A program made the position numbers and the translations under genes. Source: Bacteroidales bacterium UBA1680 (GTDB lineage Bacteria > Bacteroidota > Bacteroidia > Bacteroidales > UBA932). From it: DNA of 64,000 nucleotides. The stretch is from NCBI GenBank assembly GCA_002320605.1, contig DCKG01000007.1, positions 1-64,000 on the forward strand, given 5' to 3'. The notes beneath the pieces were generated by a model. That model had not been told where the DNA came from. It saw only the letters and a list, made by a program, of their open reading frames with translations, and ran no database searches. Positions 17,855 through 27,103 of this stretch are shown here, piece after piece (the first letter of the stretch is position 1; every line of letters starts with the position of its first letter).

Positions 17855-18952
17855 ATGATCAGAACAGATAATCTTATCAAAGAAGCGAAAGAAGTCCTTC
17901 AGTGGGATATTCTTAAATTCTGGTCCGTAATGCAGGACCCTCAGGGTGGATTTTTCGGTGACCTCGGATCTGACGGCGAGCCAGATAGGGAGGCTCCTCG
18001 GAGCCTTCAGCTGAATGCAAGGATCTTATGGGCCTATTCTACGGCTTACAGGCTTTTCAAGCAGAAGGAATATCTCATGCCGGCGATTAACGCTAATGAC
18101 TATTTCTTGAAAAATTTTGTCGACCATAAATTCGGAGGAGTCTATTCCACGGTCGATGAAAATGGCGAAAGGGTTGACACCGATTGCACCCTTGCTAATC
18201 AAGCTTTGGCAATATATGCTCTTAGCGAGTTCTACGCTGCGACTAAGGACGATGAGGCGCTGAAATCGGCCGTCAACCTTTATAAAATCGTCAGGAAGGA
18301 ATTCAAGGACGAAGAAAAAGGCGGGTATTATTTTAAGCTCTCGAGAGAGTTCGAGAAGAAAGATACCACAAAAGATGCGGTCGCCCACGTGTATCTTGCC
18401 GAGGGTCTCTCTACGCTTTACCGGGTTTGGAAAGACGAGGCCTTGAGGTACGACATAATTGCTCTGCTCACGGTAATTACAGACAAGCTCTATGATGTAA
18501 GGACAGGCCACATGGTTCCAAAAATGGACAAAGACTGGAATAATCTCAATATGGGAATTCAGTATGGTCTTGATCTCGAGGCATCGTGGGCGTTGCTTGA
18601 TGCCGCATATGCTACCGAGGATATGGATGTCGTGAATATGGTGAAGGATCCAACCACGAGACTGCTGATGTATGGCATGGAAGGGCAGCAGGCAGACGGA
18701 CACGTTGCTTTTGGCATAGATGCAGACGGCAAGATGTACACAACTATGGTTCCTTATGTTCAGGCGGAAGCTGTAGTCGCTAATCTTTGCGGCTGGAAAT
18801 ATCAGTGCTTCGCTGAAGGAGCAGACAATGCGTTTTCGCTCTGGGCTTACATCAAGGCTCATCTATCCGACAGCGCGAATGCTAATGCGTTCAGGAAATA
18901 TCCGATGCACGCCGCCCGCGCCTGCGTATATATCATGAGCCTGTTCAGGTAA
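17855..18952 (+). CDS. AGE-family sugar 2-epimerase (cellobiose/N-acylglucosamine 2-epimerase-like)
   Basis: 365-residue (alpha/alpha)6-barrel protein, slightly short for the family (about 390). The sequence resembles cellobiose 2-epimerases: GGFFGDLG, LNARILWAYSTAYR, YGLDLEASWALLDAA and the C-terminal PMHAARAC. Two of the histidines expected in the active site are kept (H178 in AHVYLAEG, H352 in PMHAARAC). The one normally found as YGHDxE is Leu239 here (YGLDLE), so activity may be altered. Start at 17855 follows the DUF1080 gene by 13 bases; the longer frame overlaps that gene. It could epimerise a disaccharide, or ManNAc for the nearby sialic acid operon. Its last 138 coding bases are repeated at 26686. 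Confidence 0.8.
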   Translation: MIRTDNLIKEAKEVLQWDILKFWSVMQDPQGGFFGDLGSDGEPDREAPRSLQLNARILWAYSTAYRLFKQKEYLMPAINANDYFLKNFVDHKFGGVYSTVDENGERVDTDCTLANQALAIYALSEFYAATKDDEALKSAVNLYKIVRKEFKDEEKGGYYFKLSREFEKKDTTKDAVAHVYLAEGLSTLYRVWKDEALRYDIIALLTVITDKLYDVRTGHMVPKMDKDWNNLNMGIQYGLDLEASWALLDAAYATEDMDVVNMVKDPTTRLLMYGMEGQQADGHVAFGIDADGKMYTTMVPYVQAEAVVANLCGWKYQCFAEGADNAFSLWAYIKAHLSDSANANAFRKYPMHAARACVYIMSLFR

Positions 18953-18956
18953 AAAA
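18815..18956 (+). repeat. Left copy of a 142-bp direct repeat (3' end of the epimerase gene)
   Basis: Matches 26686-26827 with four mismatches, at 18817, 18826, 18877 and 18901. All four fall at third codon positions; three are silent and one is Glu to Asp. Identity ends just after the stop codon. The copies are 7871 bases apart. Confidence 0.95.
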
Positions 18957-19089
18957 TCTCGAATGGCAGGATTCCGGGCCGAACATCGTCACCGGGCAGA
19001 TCAGATACCATGAAGGCGATTTGGTCGATTCAGAAGGGAGCGTAATTAAACCGGAAGATATTCGTATTTTATATCTGGGGGATGACTAA
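18957..19089 (+). pseudogene. 3'-terminal remnant of an unrecognised gene
   Basis: Directly where the repeat ends, a convincing protein-like frame of about 44 residues begins (LEWQDSGPNIVTG and later IKPEDIRILYLGDD) and stops at 19087-19089. It has no start codon of its own and is out of frame with the epimerase. I read it as the C-terminal end of a gene cut by the recombination that produced the repeat. Family not recognised. The following 19090-19248 shows no clear promoter. Confidence 0.55.
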
Positions 19090-19248
19090 TATGTCTTAGG
19101 ACATTGAGGCCATCCCTTGTTGTTTCGTGCATGTAAATGAGACAATAATCCACATGTGGTGGATTTGAAAAAAGATGGCAGAACGGTATTGCATGTTATT
19201 TTGAATATTCTTAAATTGCCACTTCCAAAAATAATAACACTAAATCTT

Positions 19249-22200
19249 ATGAATTTGTTTAACAATGCTCGACATCAAGGGCATGGCTTATTGAAGGGCA
19301 TCGCCTTGCTGCTACTATTCTGCGTGATAGGCACTGCCAATGCTTTTGCTCAACAGAAAACCATCACTGGCACGGTTTCCGATGCAACTGGATTGCCGGT
19401 CATCGGCGCAAGCATCTTAGTCAAGGGAACTTCGACGGGAGCTGTCACGGACGTCGATGGAAAGTACTCTCTTCGCATCCAGGAAGGCGCAACATTGGAA
19501 GTCTCTTGCATAGGCTACATCACGAAAACAATCATCGTCGGGGAAAGCCAGACGATTGACGTCGTTCTGAATGAAGACACAGAGACCCTGCAGGAAGTGG
19601 TTCTTGTAGGATATGGCACCCAGAAGAAAGAGGCTGTGGCCGGGGCGATATCTTCAGTTAAAGGTGAGAAACTCACCAAGTCTGCGGCGTTCGATGTTTC
19701 AAATGCATTGAATGGGCAGTTGTCCGGAACTCAAATCAGGCAGACCACAGGAGAGCCGGGAAACGACATTGCTCAGATTAACGTCCGCGGACGTTCCTCG
19801 TTCGGGAAAAAGGCTGATCTTGGCCCGCTCATCGTGATTGATGGAATCCCTGATAGGAGTCTATATGAGATTGATCCTAATGACATTGCCAACGTCTCGT
19901 TGCTTAAGGACGCATCCGCAGCAATCTATGGATCTCGTGCTGCAAACGGTGTCATCCTTATTACCACTAAGGGCGGAGGCGAACACAAGCCGACCGTGAA
20001 CATGCAATATACGCAGGGTTTCTCGAAGCCGACCATCTTGCCTGAGACAGCGAACGCTCCTGAGTACGCACGTTATGTCAGCGACCTTCAAGACTACGAA
20101 GGCGTTGCTAGACTGTATTCCGACGAGGACATCGCTCTCTACGAGAGTGGCACTGATCCATGGCAGCATCCGAACACAAACTGGATGAAATCTCTCGTGA
20201 AGAACTGGACCCATAACGAACGCTACAACGTGAGCGTGAATGGAGGAACGGAGAAAATGCACTACTTCATATCTGGGGGCTACAAGAACGAGTCCGGCAT
20301 CTATTCTCATTCCTCGACCACTTATAAGCAGTATAACTTCAGGGCTAAGTTCGATGTTAAGCTGCTCAAGGACTGGGTGAAGGTTACAGCTCAGTACAGC
20401 GGTCTGTATTCCAAGAAGAAATACCCTACGATTGATGTGAGTCAATTGTTCGGCTGGGCATCCATGGTCGTTCCGACCGTGGCCGATTACTGGCCGACAG
20501 GCGAGCCGGGTCCGGCGTTTGAAGGCGGCGTGAACCCTGTGGTCAACACCTCTTATGCAGCTGGCTACAGGAAGACCGACTCTCACAAGGACCAGACTAA
20601 CTTCCAACTGGACATTACTCCTCCTATGATAAAAGGACTCACGATTTCCGGGTCTTTCAATTATGACGTCGATCACATCAACTATAAGGAATTCAACAAA
20701 CCGTGGATTCTCTACACCCTCGATGTGGCGAACAGCAAGAAGGACTCGAATGGATACATCACCAACGATGGAGCAGTGCTTATCCCGAGCAAGAACGGAT
20801 ACGACAATCCGCAGCTCAACCAAAAAAACAACTACATAAAGAAATACACCTACACGGCGAGCGCCAACTACGGCAGGACCTTCGGGAATCACAATTTCAA
20901 CGTGTTTGCCGCATACGAGCAGTACGACGATCTGGATTCTGACTTCTCGGCCTTCAGAAAATACTTTGTTTCCGACCTCCTCGAGATACTGAATGCCGGA
21001 GGCGAGAAAGACAAGAATAACTCCGGGACGGAGTCAATCTACGCCCGAAAGTCGTTCATTGGTCGTCTGAATTACAACTACAAAGAGAAATATCTGTTTG
21101 AGTTCATATTTAGGCGCGACGGATCCCTTAAGTTCCCTTCAAACAAGAGATGGGGCAACTTCCCTGCAGTGCTTCTTGCCTGGCGCGCATCTGAGGAACC
21201 GTTCTGGAAGAACAACCTCTCAGCCATCGATTACTTCAAGCTACGCTTCACGGCAGGAAAGATGGGAATGGACCCTGGCGATCCGTTCCAGTACGTCAAC
21301 AAGTTTGCATTGGCCTCAGGGCCTACTTTCGGGGCGAACAAGAACGTCATGACCAGGATTTATCAGTCGGTGGTCGCAAACCCGAACATCACTTGGGAGA
21401 CCCAGACGACGTATAACTGGGGCTTCGACTCCAAGTTCCTGAAAAACATGCTCTGGCTGAACACCGAGTTCTTCTACAACAAGCGCAGGGACATTCTCAT
21501 TACCAGAAACGCCTCAGTTCCTAATTTCACTGGCCTCACCCTGCCGGATGAGAACATCGGCAAGGTGGACAACAGAGGTTTCGAGGTTGAAGGCGGGTTC
21601 ACGAAGCAGTTCGGAAACCTAAACGTGGACATTTCCGGCAATCTCAGCTGGTCGAGAAACAAGGTCGTGTTCATGGACGAGCCAGCACAGTCCGTAGAAT
21701 GGCAGAAGCAGACCGGACATCCGTATGGCTCAGCCTTGGTGTATAAGGCGATAGGCGTATTCCATACCCAGGAAGAGGTTGACAACTATCCTCACTGGGA
21801 AGGAGCCAAGCCGGGAGACCTCATCTTCGAAGATGTGTCCGATGATGGCAAGATCGATAGCGATGACAGAATATACCTTCACAAAACTGATGCGCCAGAG
21901 CTCTTCTACGGCATCAACGTTAACATCTCGTGGAAGAACTGGGCTCTCTCTATCCTTGGTCAAGGGCAGGGAACATATTACGTCAGCGCAGTTTACGGTA
22001 ATAGAGGAACTGGCATGAATGTGTTCAAATGGATGACGAAGGATTACTGGACTCCAGAGAACAATATGTCCAACAATCCTCGTCCTTGGAGCCGCGCCGA
22101 CCAGTACTGGACCTACAACAGTCACAACAACACCTACTGGTACGACAATATGGCATACTTCCGCCTCAAGAACATAACCCTGAGCTATTCGCTTCCAAAG

Positions 22201-22365
22201 CCATTATTGGATAAGTTCAACGTCTCAGGAGCCACGATCATGCTGACCGGATATAACTTGGCGTTGCTCTACTCTGCGCAACGTCATTACGACCCTGAGA
22301 CGGCAGACCCTCAAGGCTACCCTGCGATGAAGAATTATTCAATCGGTCTAAATATTACTTTCTAG
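19249..22365 (+). CDS. SusC/RagA-family TonB-linked outer membrane transporter
   Basis: 1038-residue importer. I take ATG 19249 (MNLFNNARHQG) as start because it directly precedes the hydrophobic signal segment; the frame is open back to 19156. Signal cleavage is near residue 35 (AFAQQ). The carboxypeptidase-like domain (about 38-115, TSTGAVTDVDGKYSL), TonB-box segment (LQEVVLVGYGTQKK), plug (LLKDASAAIYGSRAANG) and barrel are complete and the C-terminus is aromatic (IGLNITF). It heads the four-gene block enclosed by the 142-bp repeat. Its base usage differs from nearby core genes: I found only one GAATAT/ATATTC hexamer in 3.1 kb. Confidence 0.94.
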   Translation: MNLFNNARHQGHGLLKGIALLLLFCVIGTANAFAQQKTITGTVSDATGLPVIGASILVKGTSTGAVTDVDGKYSLRIQEGATLEVSCIGYITKTIIVGESQTIDVVLNEDTETLQEVVLVGYGTQKKEAVAGAISSVKGEKLTKSAAFDVSNALNGQLSGTQIRQTTGEPGNDIAQINVRGRSSFGKKADLGPLIVIDGIPDRSLYEIDPNDIANVSLLKDASAAIYGSRAANGVILITTKGGGEHKPTVNMQYTQGFSKPTILPETANAPEYARYVSDLQDYEGVARLYSDEDIALYESGTDPWQHPNTNWMKSLVKNWTHNERYNVSVNGGTEKMHYFISGGYKNESGIYSHSSTTYKQYNFRAKFDVKLLKDWVKVTAQYSGLYSKKKYPTIDVSQLFGWASMVVPTVADYWPTGEPGPAFEGGVNPVVNTSYAAGYRKTDSHKDQTNFQLDITPPMIKGLTISGSFNYDVDHINYKEFNKPWILYTLDVANSKKDSNGYITNDGAVLIPSKNGYDNPQLNQKNNYIKKYTYTASANYGRTFGNHNFNVFAAYEQYDDLDSDFSAFRKYFVSDLLEILNAGGEKDKNNSGTESIYARKSFIGRLNYNYKEKYLFEFIFRRDGSLKFPSNKRWGNFPAVLLAWRASEEPFWKNNLSAIDYFKLRFTAGKMGMDPGDPFQYVNKFALASGPTFGANKNVMTRIYQSVVANPNITWETQTTYNWGFDSKFLKNMLWLNTEFFYNKRRDILITRNASVPNFTGLTLPDENIGKVDNRGFEVEGGFTKQFGNLNVDISGNLSWSRNKVVFMDEPAQSVEWQKQTGHPYGSALVYKAIGVFHTQEEVDNYPHWEGAKPGDLIFEDVSDDGKIDSDDRIYLHKTDAPELFYGINVNISWKNWALSILGQGQGTYYVSAVYGNRGTGMNVFKWMTKDYWTPENNMSNNPRPWSRADQYWTYNSHNNTYWYDNMAYFRLKNITLSYSLPKPLLDKFNVSGATIMLTGYNLALLYSAQRHYDPETADPQGYPAMKNYSIGLNITF

Positions 22366-22403
22366 TTCAGCTGAAGGATGATTTATATTAACAATCAGTC
22401 GAT

Positions 22404-24350
22404 ATGAAAAAGTTTAAATACACAATATTGAGTTTTGCTGCAATGCTTGCAATGGCTTTGTCATCATGCACGGGTAATGTGCTAGACAAAGAATCAGTTA
22501 ATTCCTTCACGCAGGACAACGTATTCCAGGACATCAACCTGCTGGAAGCATATCTTTACGAATGTTATGACCAACTGGGAGGGGACGATGGCTCCGTCTT
22601 GGGCATGAGGGAGGATTTGCTCAGTTCCTCGACTGACGAGACTCTCAACATCCATAGGGCAGGTAGCGTGGTGTTTCTAAAAAACACTATATCTCCGAGC
22701 AATCTGGGCATGTTCAATTATCCGAATTGGCCAAGTTATTATGGCTGGCTGACATGGCCTGTCCTATATCGAGATATCCAAAGCATCAATACCCTGCTTG
22801 GAGGCGCAGACGATGTTCCTACATCGAGCTCGTCGGAAGAGGCAAAACTCAGTCAGATAAAGGCAGAAGCATATTTCCTTAGAGCTTATGAATATACGAA
22901 CCTGCTCAGAAGCTATGGCGGTGTCGTGTTGATGGACAAACCATTCTCGCTGAAAGACGACTTCACGAATGTGATGCGTTCTACTCTACAGGAGACAGTA
23001 GATTTCATACTCAAAGATCTGGAGAAGGCCATCGCCGGCCTGCCTGACAAGTCAGGCATTGACCAAGGCCGCGCTACAAAAGGCGCTGCTGGTGCATTGA
23101 AGTCGAGACTTCTGAGCTTCGTGACCGGAGAGCTGATGAACGGCACATTCAATGCTGGAAATGATTTGGTGCACTTCTCAAGTGGCTCTCGTGAAGAAAG
23201 GCTACGTGCGGCTAAAACAGCTGCGAAAGATGTCATAGATGGCAAGTATGGAACCTATTCCTTGGCGCAGTACAAGGAAGGAGAGCCGTCAGCCGACATG
23301 TCCGATGACGATTTCCAAGGCTACGTAGATAATTACGCAGGCATATTCTTGCAAAAAGGTGCGTGGAACGATGAGGCTATTTTCGGAGTTCAGTATCTCG
23401 ACCAAGTCGGGAACACAGCTTGGAATAACCTTTGGTGGGGTCCTAACGGATACAGCTGCTGGGGAAACAATGGCCCTACCGAGAACCTCGTGCGCAAGTA
23501 CGAAATGGCGGATGGTACCCCGTTCCAATGGGATAAATATAAGCCGGGCGACAATAATGTAAGGGCTTGGACTGCTGAGCAGCTCGCCGCAGACCCGGAG
23601 AGGAATCCTTACAATGGGCGAGAGGCTAGGTTTTATGCGTCAATTCTTTATGATGGCGCAACGTGGGCAAATCGAGAAACTGCCTCTAATATCATTGACA
23701 TCGGTTCTCATTACACCGCAACAAATGGAGCATCGTTTCTGGACAGCGATCTGAAAACGATTCATGATTTCGGTGAAGGTACTGCCGTCAAGATTGGCGG
23801 CGTTGATTCTCGCAGTGCCTCGAAACAGGCCTGGAATGGCACTAAGACTGGGTATTATCTCAGGAAAATGCTTGACCCGGAGATTGAGAATGCCGAGGCT
23901 CATAGCAACACTAACTCTTGGATGGAAATCCGTTATGCCGAGGTATTGCTCGATTATGCCGAGGCGTGCATTGAACTCGGTAAAGTCGCCGAGGGAATGA
24001 AGTATGTCAACATGGTTCGCAACCGGTCCGGTTTGCCAAGCAGATCCACAGGCTGCACGCAGCAGGAGGCTCGCGAATATTATCGTCACGAGAGGCAGAT
24101 AGAGATGATGGGAGAGGGAGATCGTTGGTTCATGATTCGCAAATGGATGATCGCCGAGGATAATGTCTTTAATGTCTCGCCTACTTATATAAATCATTTC
24201 GCTGACGGAGTGACTATCGTTTACTGGGACACAACTACGATGACGGACGAAAGGAGCTGGAATTCCAACGGTTGTGCATACTGGTTGCCTATCGCAAAGG
24301 AGGAGATAAATCGAGATCCTGCGCTCCAGCAGAATCCTAATTATGATTAA
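22404..24350 (+). CDS. SusD/RagB-family nutrient-binding lipoprotein
   Basis: 648-residue partner of the preceding SusC, 38 bases downstream. Lipobox ALSSC with Cys22. SusD features include the N-terminal helix pair with AEAYFLRAYEYTNLLRSYG, the late TPR helix MEIRYAEVLLDYAEACIELGK, and the terminal signature (YRHERQIEMMGEGDRWFMIRKW, broken here as ERQIEMMGEG and RWFMIRKW) followed by YWLPIAKEEINRDPALQQNP. It binds the imported glycan at the surface. Substrate not determinable. Confidence 0.94.
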   Translation: MKKFKYTILSFAAMLAMALSSCTGNVLDKESVNSFTQDNVFQDINLLEAYLYECYDQLGGDDGSVLGMREDLLSSSTDETLNIHRAGSVVFLKNTISPSNLGMFNYPNWPSYYGWLTWPVLYRDIQSINTLLGGADDVPTSSSSEEAKLSQIKAEAYFLRAYEYTNLLRSYGGVVLMDKPFSLKDDFTNVMRSTLQETVDFILKDLEKAIAGLPDKSGIDQGRATKGAAGALKSRLLSFVTGELMNGTFNAGNDLVHFSSGSREERLRAAKTAAKDVIDGKYGTYSLAQYKEGEPSADMSDDDFQGYVDNYAGIFLQKGAWNDEAIFGVQYLDQVGNTAWNNLWWGPNGYSCWGNNGPTENLVRKYEMADGTPFQWDKYKPGDNNVRAWTAEQLAADPERNPYNGREARFYASILYDGATWANRETASNIIDIGSHYTATNGASFLDSDLKTIHDFGEGTAVKIGGVDSRSASKQAWNGTKTGYYLRKMLDPEIENAEAHSNTNSWMEIRYAEVLLDYAEACIELGKVAEGMKYVNMVRNRSGLPSRSTGCTQQEAREYYRHERQIEMMGEGDRWFMIRKWMIAEDNVFNVSPTYINHFADGVTIVYWDTTTMTDERSWNSNGCAYWLPIAKEEINRDPALQQNPNYD

Positions 24351-24370
24351 TGCATTTCAATATATAGATT

Positions 24371-25708
24371 ATGAAAAGAAGAGATTTTTTACGGACAGCC
24401 GGAATAGCGACTGTCGGAACAGTGATTTCGGCTAATAGCGGCCTTGGAGACATAATGGCGGCGGAAGCCGTGACCGGAACGAGGTCCGGAGCTTGGACAG
24501 GAAACAGCAACACGCTGAAAGTTGGCCTCATTGGCTGTGGTGGCCGTGGGTCGGGGGCTGCGGAGCAGGCCATGAATGCCGACGAGAATGTGGTTCTGTC
24601 TGCGATGGCTGATGCTTTCAAGGATCAGCTCGACAATTCCTACGATTCCCTGAAGAAGCTTTTTCCTCAGAAAGTCCAAGTTGCGAATGACCATAAATTC
24701 GTCGGATTGGATGCCTACAAGAAGCTGATTGATTCCGATGTGGACGTGATAATCCTAGCGGCGCCCCCATGCTTCAGGCCGGCTCATCTTGAATATGCCA
24801 TCAATGCGAAAAAGCACATCTTCTGCGAGAAGCCGTTTGCGGTCGATGGGCCGGGCATGAGAAGGATAATAGCGGCGGCTCAGAAAGCAAAGGCTCAAGG
24901 TACGGAATTGATGTCCGGCTTCTGCTGGAGATACCATATTCCTAAGAGAGAGACATTCTCCAGGCTATTAGATGGAAGCATCGGGAAAATCCTTGCGGTC
25001 GAGGCGAGCAACAACTCAGGTGAATTGTGGTTCCATGAACGCAAGAGCGGCTGGACTGACATGGAGTACAAGCTCAGGAACTGGCTATACTATAACTGGC
25101 TCTCAGGAGACCACATCGTCGAGCAGGCAATCCATAGCGTTGACCTGATGCAGTGGGGCATGAATGACACGCTTCCTTCAAGAGTCGTGGCTACCGGCGG
25201 CAGGATCAAGCGGACCGATCCTAAGTATGGCAACGTGTACGACCATTTTGGGGCAAAGTTCGAATATCCCGATGGCACCAAGGCCTATTTCAGCTGCAAA
25301 CAGCAGGATAACGTGGCTCATTCCTACGGAGTGGAATTCGTCGGCGAGGATGGGAAATGCGTAGTAGACTGCATGAACGGACAGCACTATATTACCGGAA
25401 AGAATCCTTGGAAATATGATGACACGTTCAAGTTCACCGATGCCAATGCCTACAAGAATGCCAAGGTGAAGAGCATGTACCAGCAGGAACATGACGAACT
25501 CTTCGCTGCTATCCGGAACAAAACTCTCATAAATGACTTCGACTGGGCGGCTCGCTCGAATCTTGTCGCGCTGGCAGCCAGGATGTCTGCTTACACCGGG
25601 CAGGAAGTGACAATGGAGCAAGCTCTCTGTTCGGATGAGAAATTCTTCCCGGAGGATCTTACTTTGGATACTAAGTATGATCTTCCGGTGGCTATCCCTG
25701 GTCTTTAA
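24371..25708 (+). CDS. Tat-exported Gfo/Idh/MocA-family oxidoreductase
   Basis: 445-residue NAD(P)-dependent sugar oxidoreductase. A twin-arginine signal is obvious (MKRRDFLRTAG), implying export as a folded, cofactor-loaded protein to the periplasm. The Rossmann fold begins at about 45 (VGLIGCGGRGSG). The family EKP motif is at 153-155 (catalytic K154). A GDHIVEQAIHSVD segment at about 246-257 supplies the conserved His/Asp. Members of this family form 3-keto-glycosides that DUF1080 enzymes cleave, and one is 6.5 kb upstream. A GH109-type glycosidase is the main alternative reading. The isomerase gene follows after 12 bases. Confidence 0.85.
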   Translation: MKRRDFLRTAGIATVGTVISANSGLGDIMAAEAVTGTRSGAWTGNSNTLKVGLIGCGGRGSGAAEQAMNADENVVLSAMADAFKDQLDNSYDSLKKLFPQKVQVANDHKFVGLDAYKKLIDSDVDVIILAAPPCFRPAHLEYAINAKKHIFCEKPFAVDGPGMRRIIAAAQKAKAQGTELMSGFCWRYHIPKRETFSRLLDGSIGKILAVEASNNSGELWFHERKSGWTDMEYKLRNWLYYNWLSGDHIVEQAIHSVDLMQWGMNDTLPSRVVATGGRIKRTDPKYGNVYDHFGAKFEYPDGTKAYFSCKQQDNVAHSYGVEFVGEDGKCVVDCMNGQHYITGKNPWKYDDTFKFTDANAYKNAKVKSMYQQEHDELFAAIRNKTLINDFDWAARSNLVALAARMSAYTGQEVTMEQALCSDEKFFPEDLTLDTKYDLPVAIPGL

Positions 25709-25720
25709 GCGAATGAATCC

Positions 25721-26653
25721 ATGAAACGCAGAGATTTCATCAAATCAGCCACGGTGCTGACTACGGGCATGGTGGTAGCCCCGGGACTCGTTTCTGCCGA
25801 GAACATCTCTTCTCTAGCAAAGGAGAAAGAATCGGCAAAGGCGGTAAAAATGAAGAAGGCTTTGGGATACGGAATGATCCAGGACGATCTCTCCCTAGTT
25901 GATAAGTTCAAAATGGTCAAGGAGATCGGATTCGATGGCATTGAGTTCAACAGCCCTCTGGAGTTTCCTGTCGATGAGCTTCTGAGAGCAAGGGATAAGT
26001 CCGGGATAGAGCTACCTACGACGGTGAACAAGGATCATTGGAAACTCCCGTTGTCATCTCCTGATCCATCAATCAGGAAAAAGATACTGGAGTCCGTGAC
26101 CCAGTCCCTGAAGGACACTAAGGCAATCGGAGGCGACGCTGTGCTGGTGGTACCAGGCGTGGTTAACAAGGATGCTTCCTACGAGAAAGCCTACTATACG
26201 GCGCTGAATGCCATCAGGGAGTTGATCCCTGCGGTAGAGAGCACAGGAATCAAGATTGGACTTGAGAATGTCTGGAATAATTTCTTGCTTAGCCCGCTCG
26301 AGGCAAAACAATTCGTGGATGACATCAACTGCCCTCTCATAGGGTGGTGGTTCGACATAGGTAACGTATTGCGCTATGGCTGGCCAGAGCAGTGGATCAG
26401 GACGCTCAATAAGAGGATTGTCAAGCTCCATCTAAAAGAGTTCAGCATTAAGAAAATGAATGAAGAGGGTCTCTGGAAAGGGTTCGATGTCGACATCGAA
26501 AAAGGCGATGACGACTGGCCTGCCGTCATGAAGGCAGTAGGCGAGGTCGGATATTCCGGAGGCTGGATAACGGCAGAGGTGTCAGGAGGAAGCAGGGAGG
26601 AACTGGCCAAACTATCAAGGGATATGGATAAAGTAATCAGTTATCTGCCATAA
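25721..26653 (+). CDS. Tat-exported TIM-barrel sugar isomerase/epimerase
   Basis: 310-residue xylose isomerase-like TIM-barrel protein (AP-endonuclease family 2) with a twin-arginine signal (MKRRDFIKSAT). Metal-binding acidic residues of the fold are visible: Glu in IGLENVWNN, Asp in WWFDIGN with its neighbouring His-bearing strand VKLHLKEFS, and Glu near the end in WITAEVSGG. It is co-transcribed with the oxidoreductase and both are exported, so it probably isomerises or epimerises the keto-sugar product in the periplasm. The exact reaction is unknown. The gene stops 32 bases before the right copy of the epimerase-tail repeat. Confidence 0.82.
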   Translation: MKRRDFIKSATVLTTGMVVAPGLVSAENISSLAKEKESAKAVKMKKALGYGMIQDDLSLVDKFKMVKEIGFDGIEFNSPLEFPVDELLRARDKSGIELPTTVNKDHWKLPLSSPDPSIRKKILESVTQSLKDTKAIGGDAVLVVPGVVNKDASYEKAYYTALNAIRELIPAVESTGIKIGLENVWNNFLLSPLEAKQFVDDINCPLIGWWFDIGNVLRYGWPEQWIRTLNKRIVKLHLKEFSIKKMNEEGLWKGFDVDIEKGDDDWPAVMKAVGEVGYSGGWITAEVSGGSREELAKLSRDMDKVISYLP

Positions 26654-26685
26654 CGAACGATCCTGTCCGGAACATTTGATGAGAG

Positions 26686-26827
26686 GATGGAGCAGATAAT
26701 GCGTTTTCGCTCTGGGCTTACATCAAGGCTCATCTATCCGACAGCGCAAATGCTAATGCGTTCAGGAAATACCCGATGCACGCCGCCCGCGCCTGCGTAT
26801 ATATCATGAGCCTGTTCAGGTAAAAAG
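26686..26827 (+). pseudogene. Truncated 3' end of a second epimerase gene (right copy of the 142-bp repeat)
   Basis: Carries the last 45 codons and stop of an AGE epimerase, 97 percent identical to 18815-18956. There is no 5' part and no start. Unlike the left copy it is followed by a proper terminator, so this copy seems to keep the original downstream context of an epimerase gene. Confidence 0.92.
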
Positions 26828-26851
26828 AATCGCGAATTAAAATAGCTCGCT

Positions 26852-26893
26852 GGGTGACTAATGAGTCAAGCTGACGGATTAGTCACCCTTTTT
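26852..26893 (+). terminator. Rho-independent terminator behind the truncated epimerase copy
   Basis: A perfect 11-bp inverted repeat, GGGTGACTAAT at 26852-26862 and ATTAGTCACCC at 26878-26888, followed by TTTTT. It separates the oxidoreductase block from the sialic acid operon. The stretch 26894-27044 is very AT-rich and shows no gene. Confidence 0.88.
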
Positions 26894-27044
26894 ATGTATG
26901 TGTTTAGGGACAGGTGTCCTGAAGCCTGAAACGGTAGTCATTGCGTCCTCGCCCTCAGTCATATAATAATAGTATTAAGTATTATTTAATATGCGACATT
27001 ACTATTAAAATAATAAATACATACTATATTATTCATAATAAATA

Positions 27045-27075
27045 TTGCATAATAAAAAAATCAAGAATATATTTG
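27045..27075 (+). promoter_or_regulatory. Bacteroidota-type promoter of the sialic acid operon
   Basis: TATATTTG at 27068-27075, TTG at 27045-27047, spacing 20 bases, in a very AT-rich stretch. Transcription would start near 27082, about 22 bases before the sialidase start. Confidence 0.55.
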
Positions 27076-27103
27076 TAAAAATGAATTAAGCTTTCCATGC
27101 AAA

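Noticed and set aside
19861..20892. A 343-codon minus-strand frame inside the second SusC gene
   Set aside because: Antisense shadow with no recognisable domain or start context.
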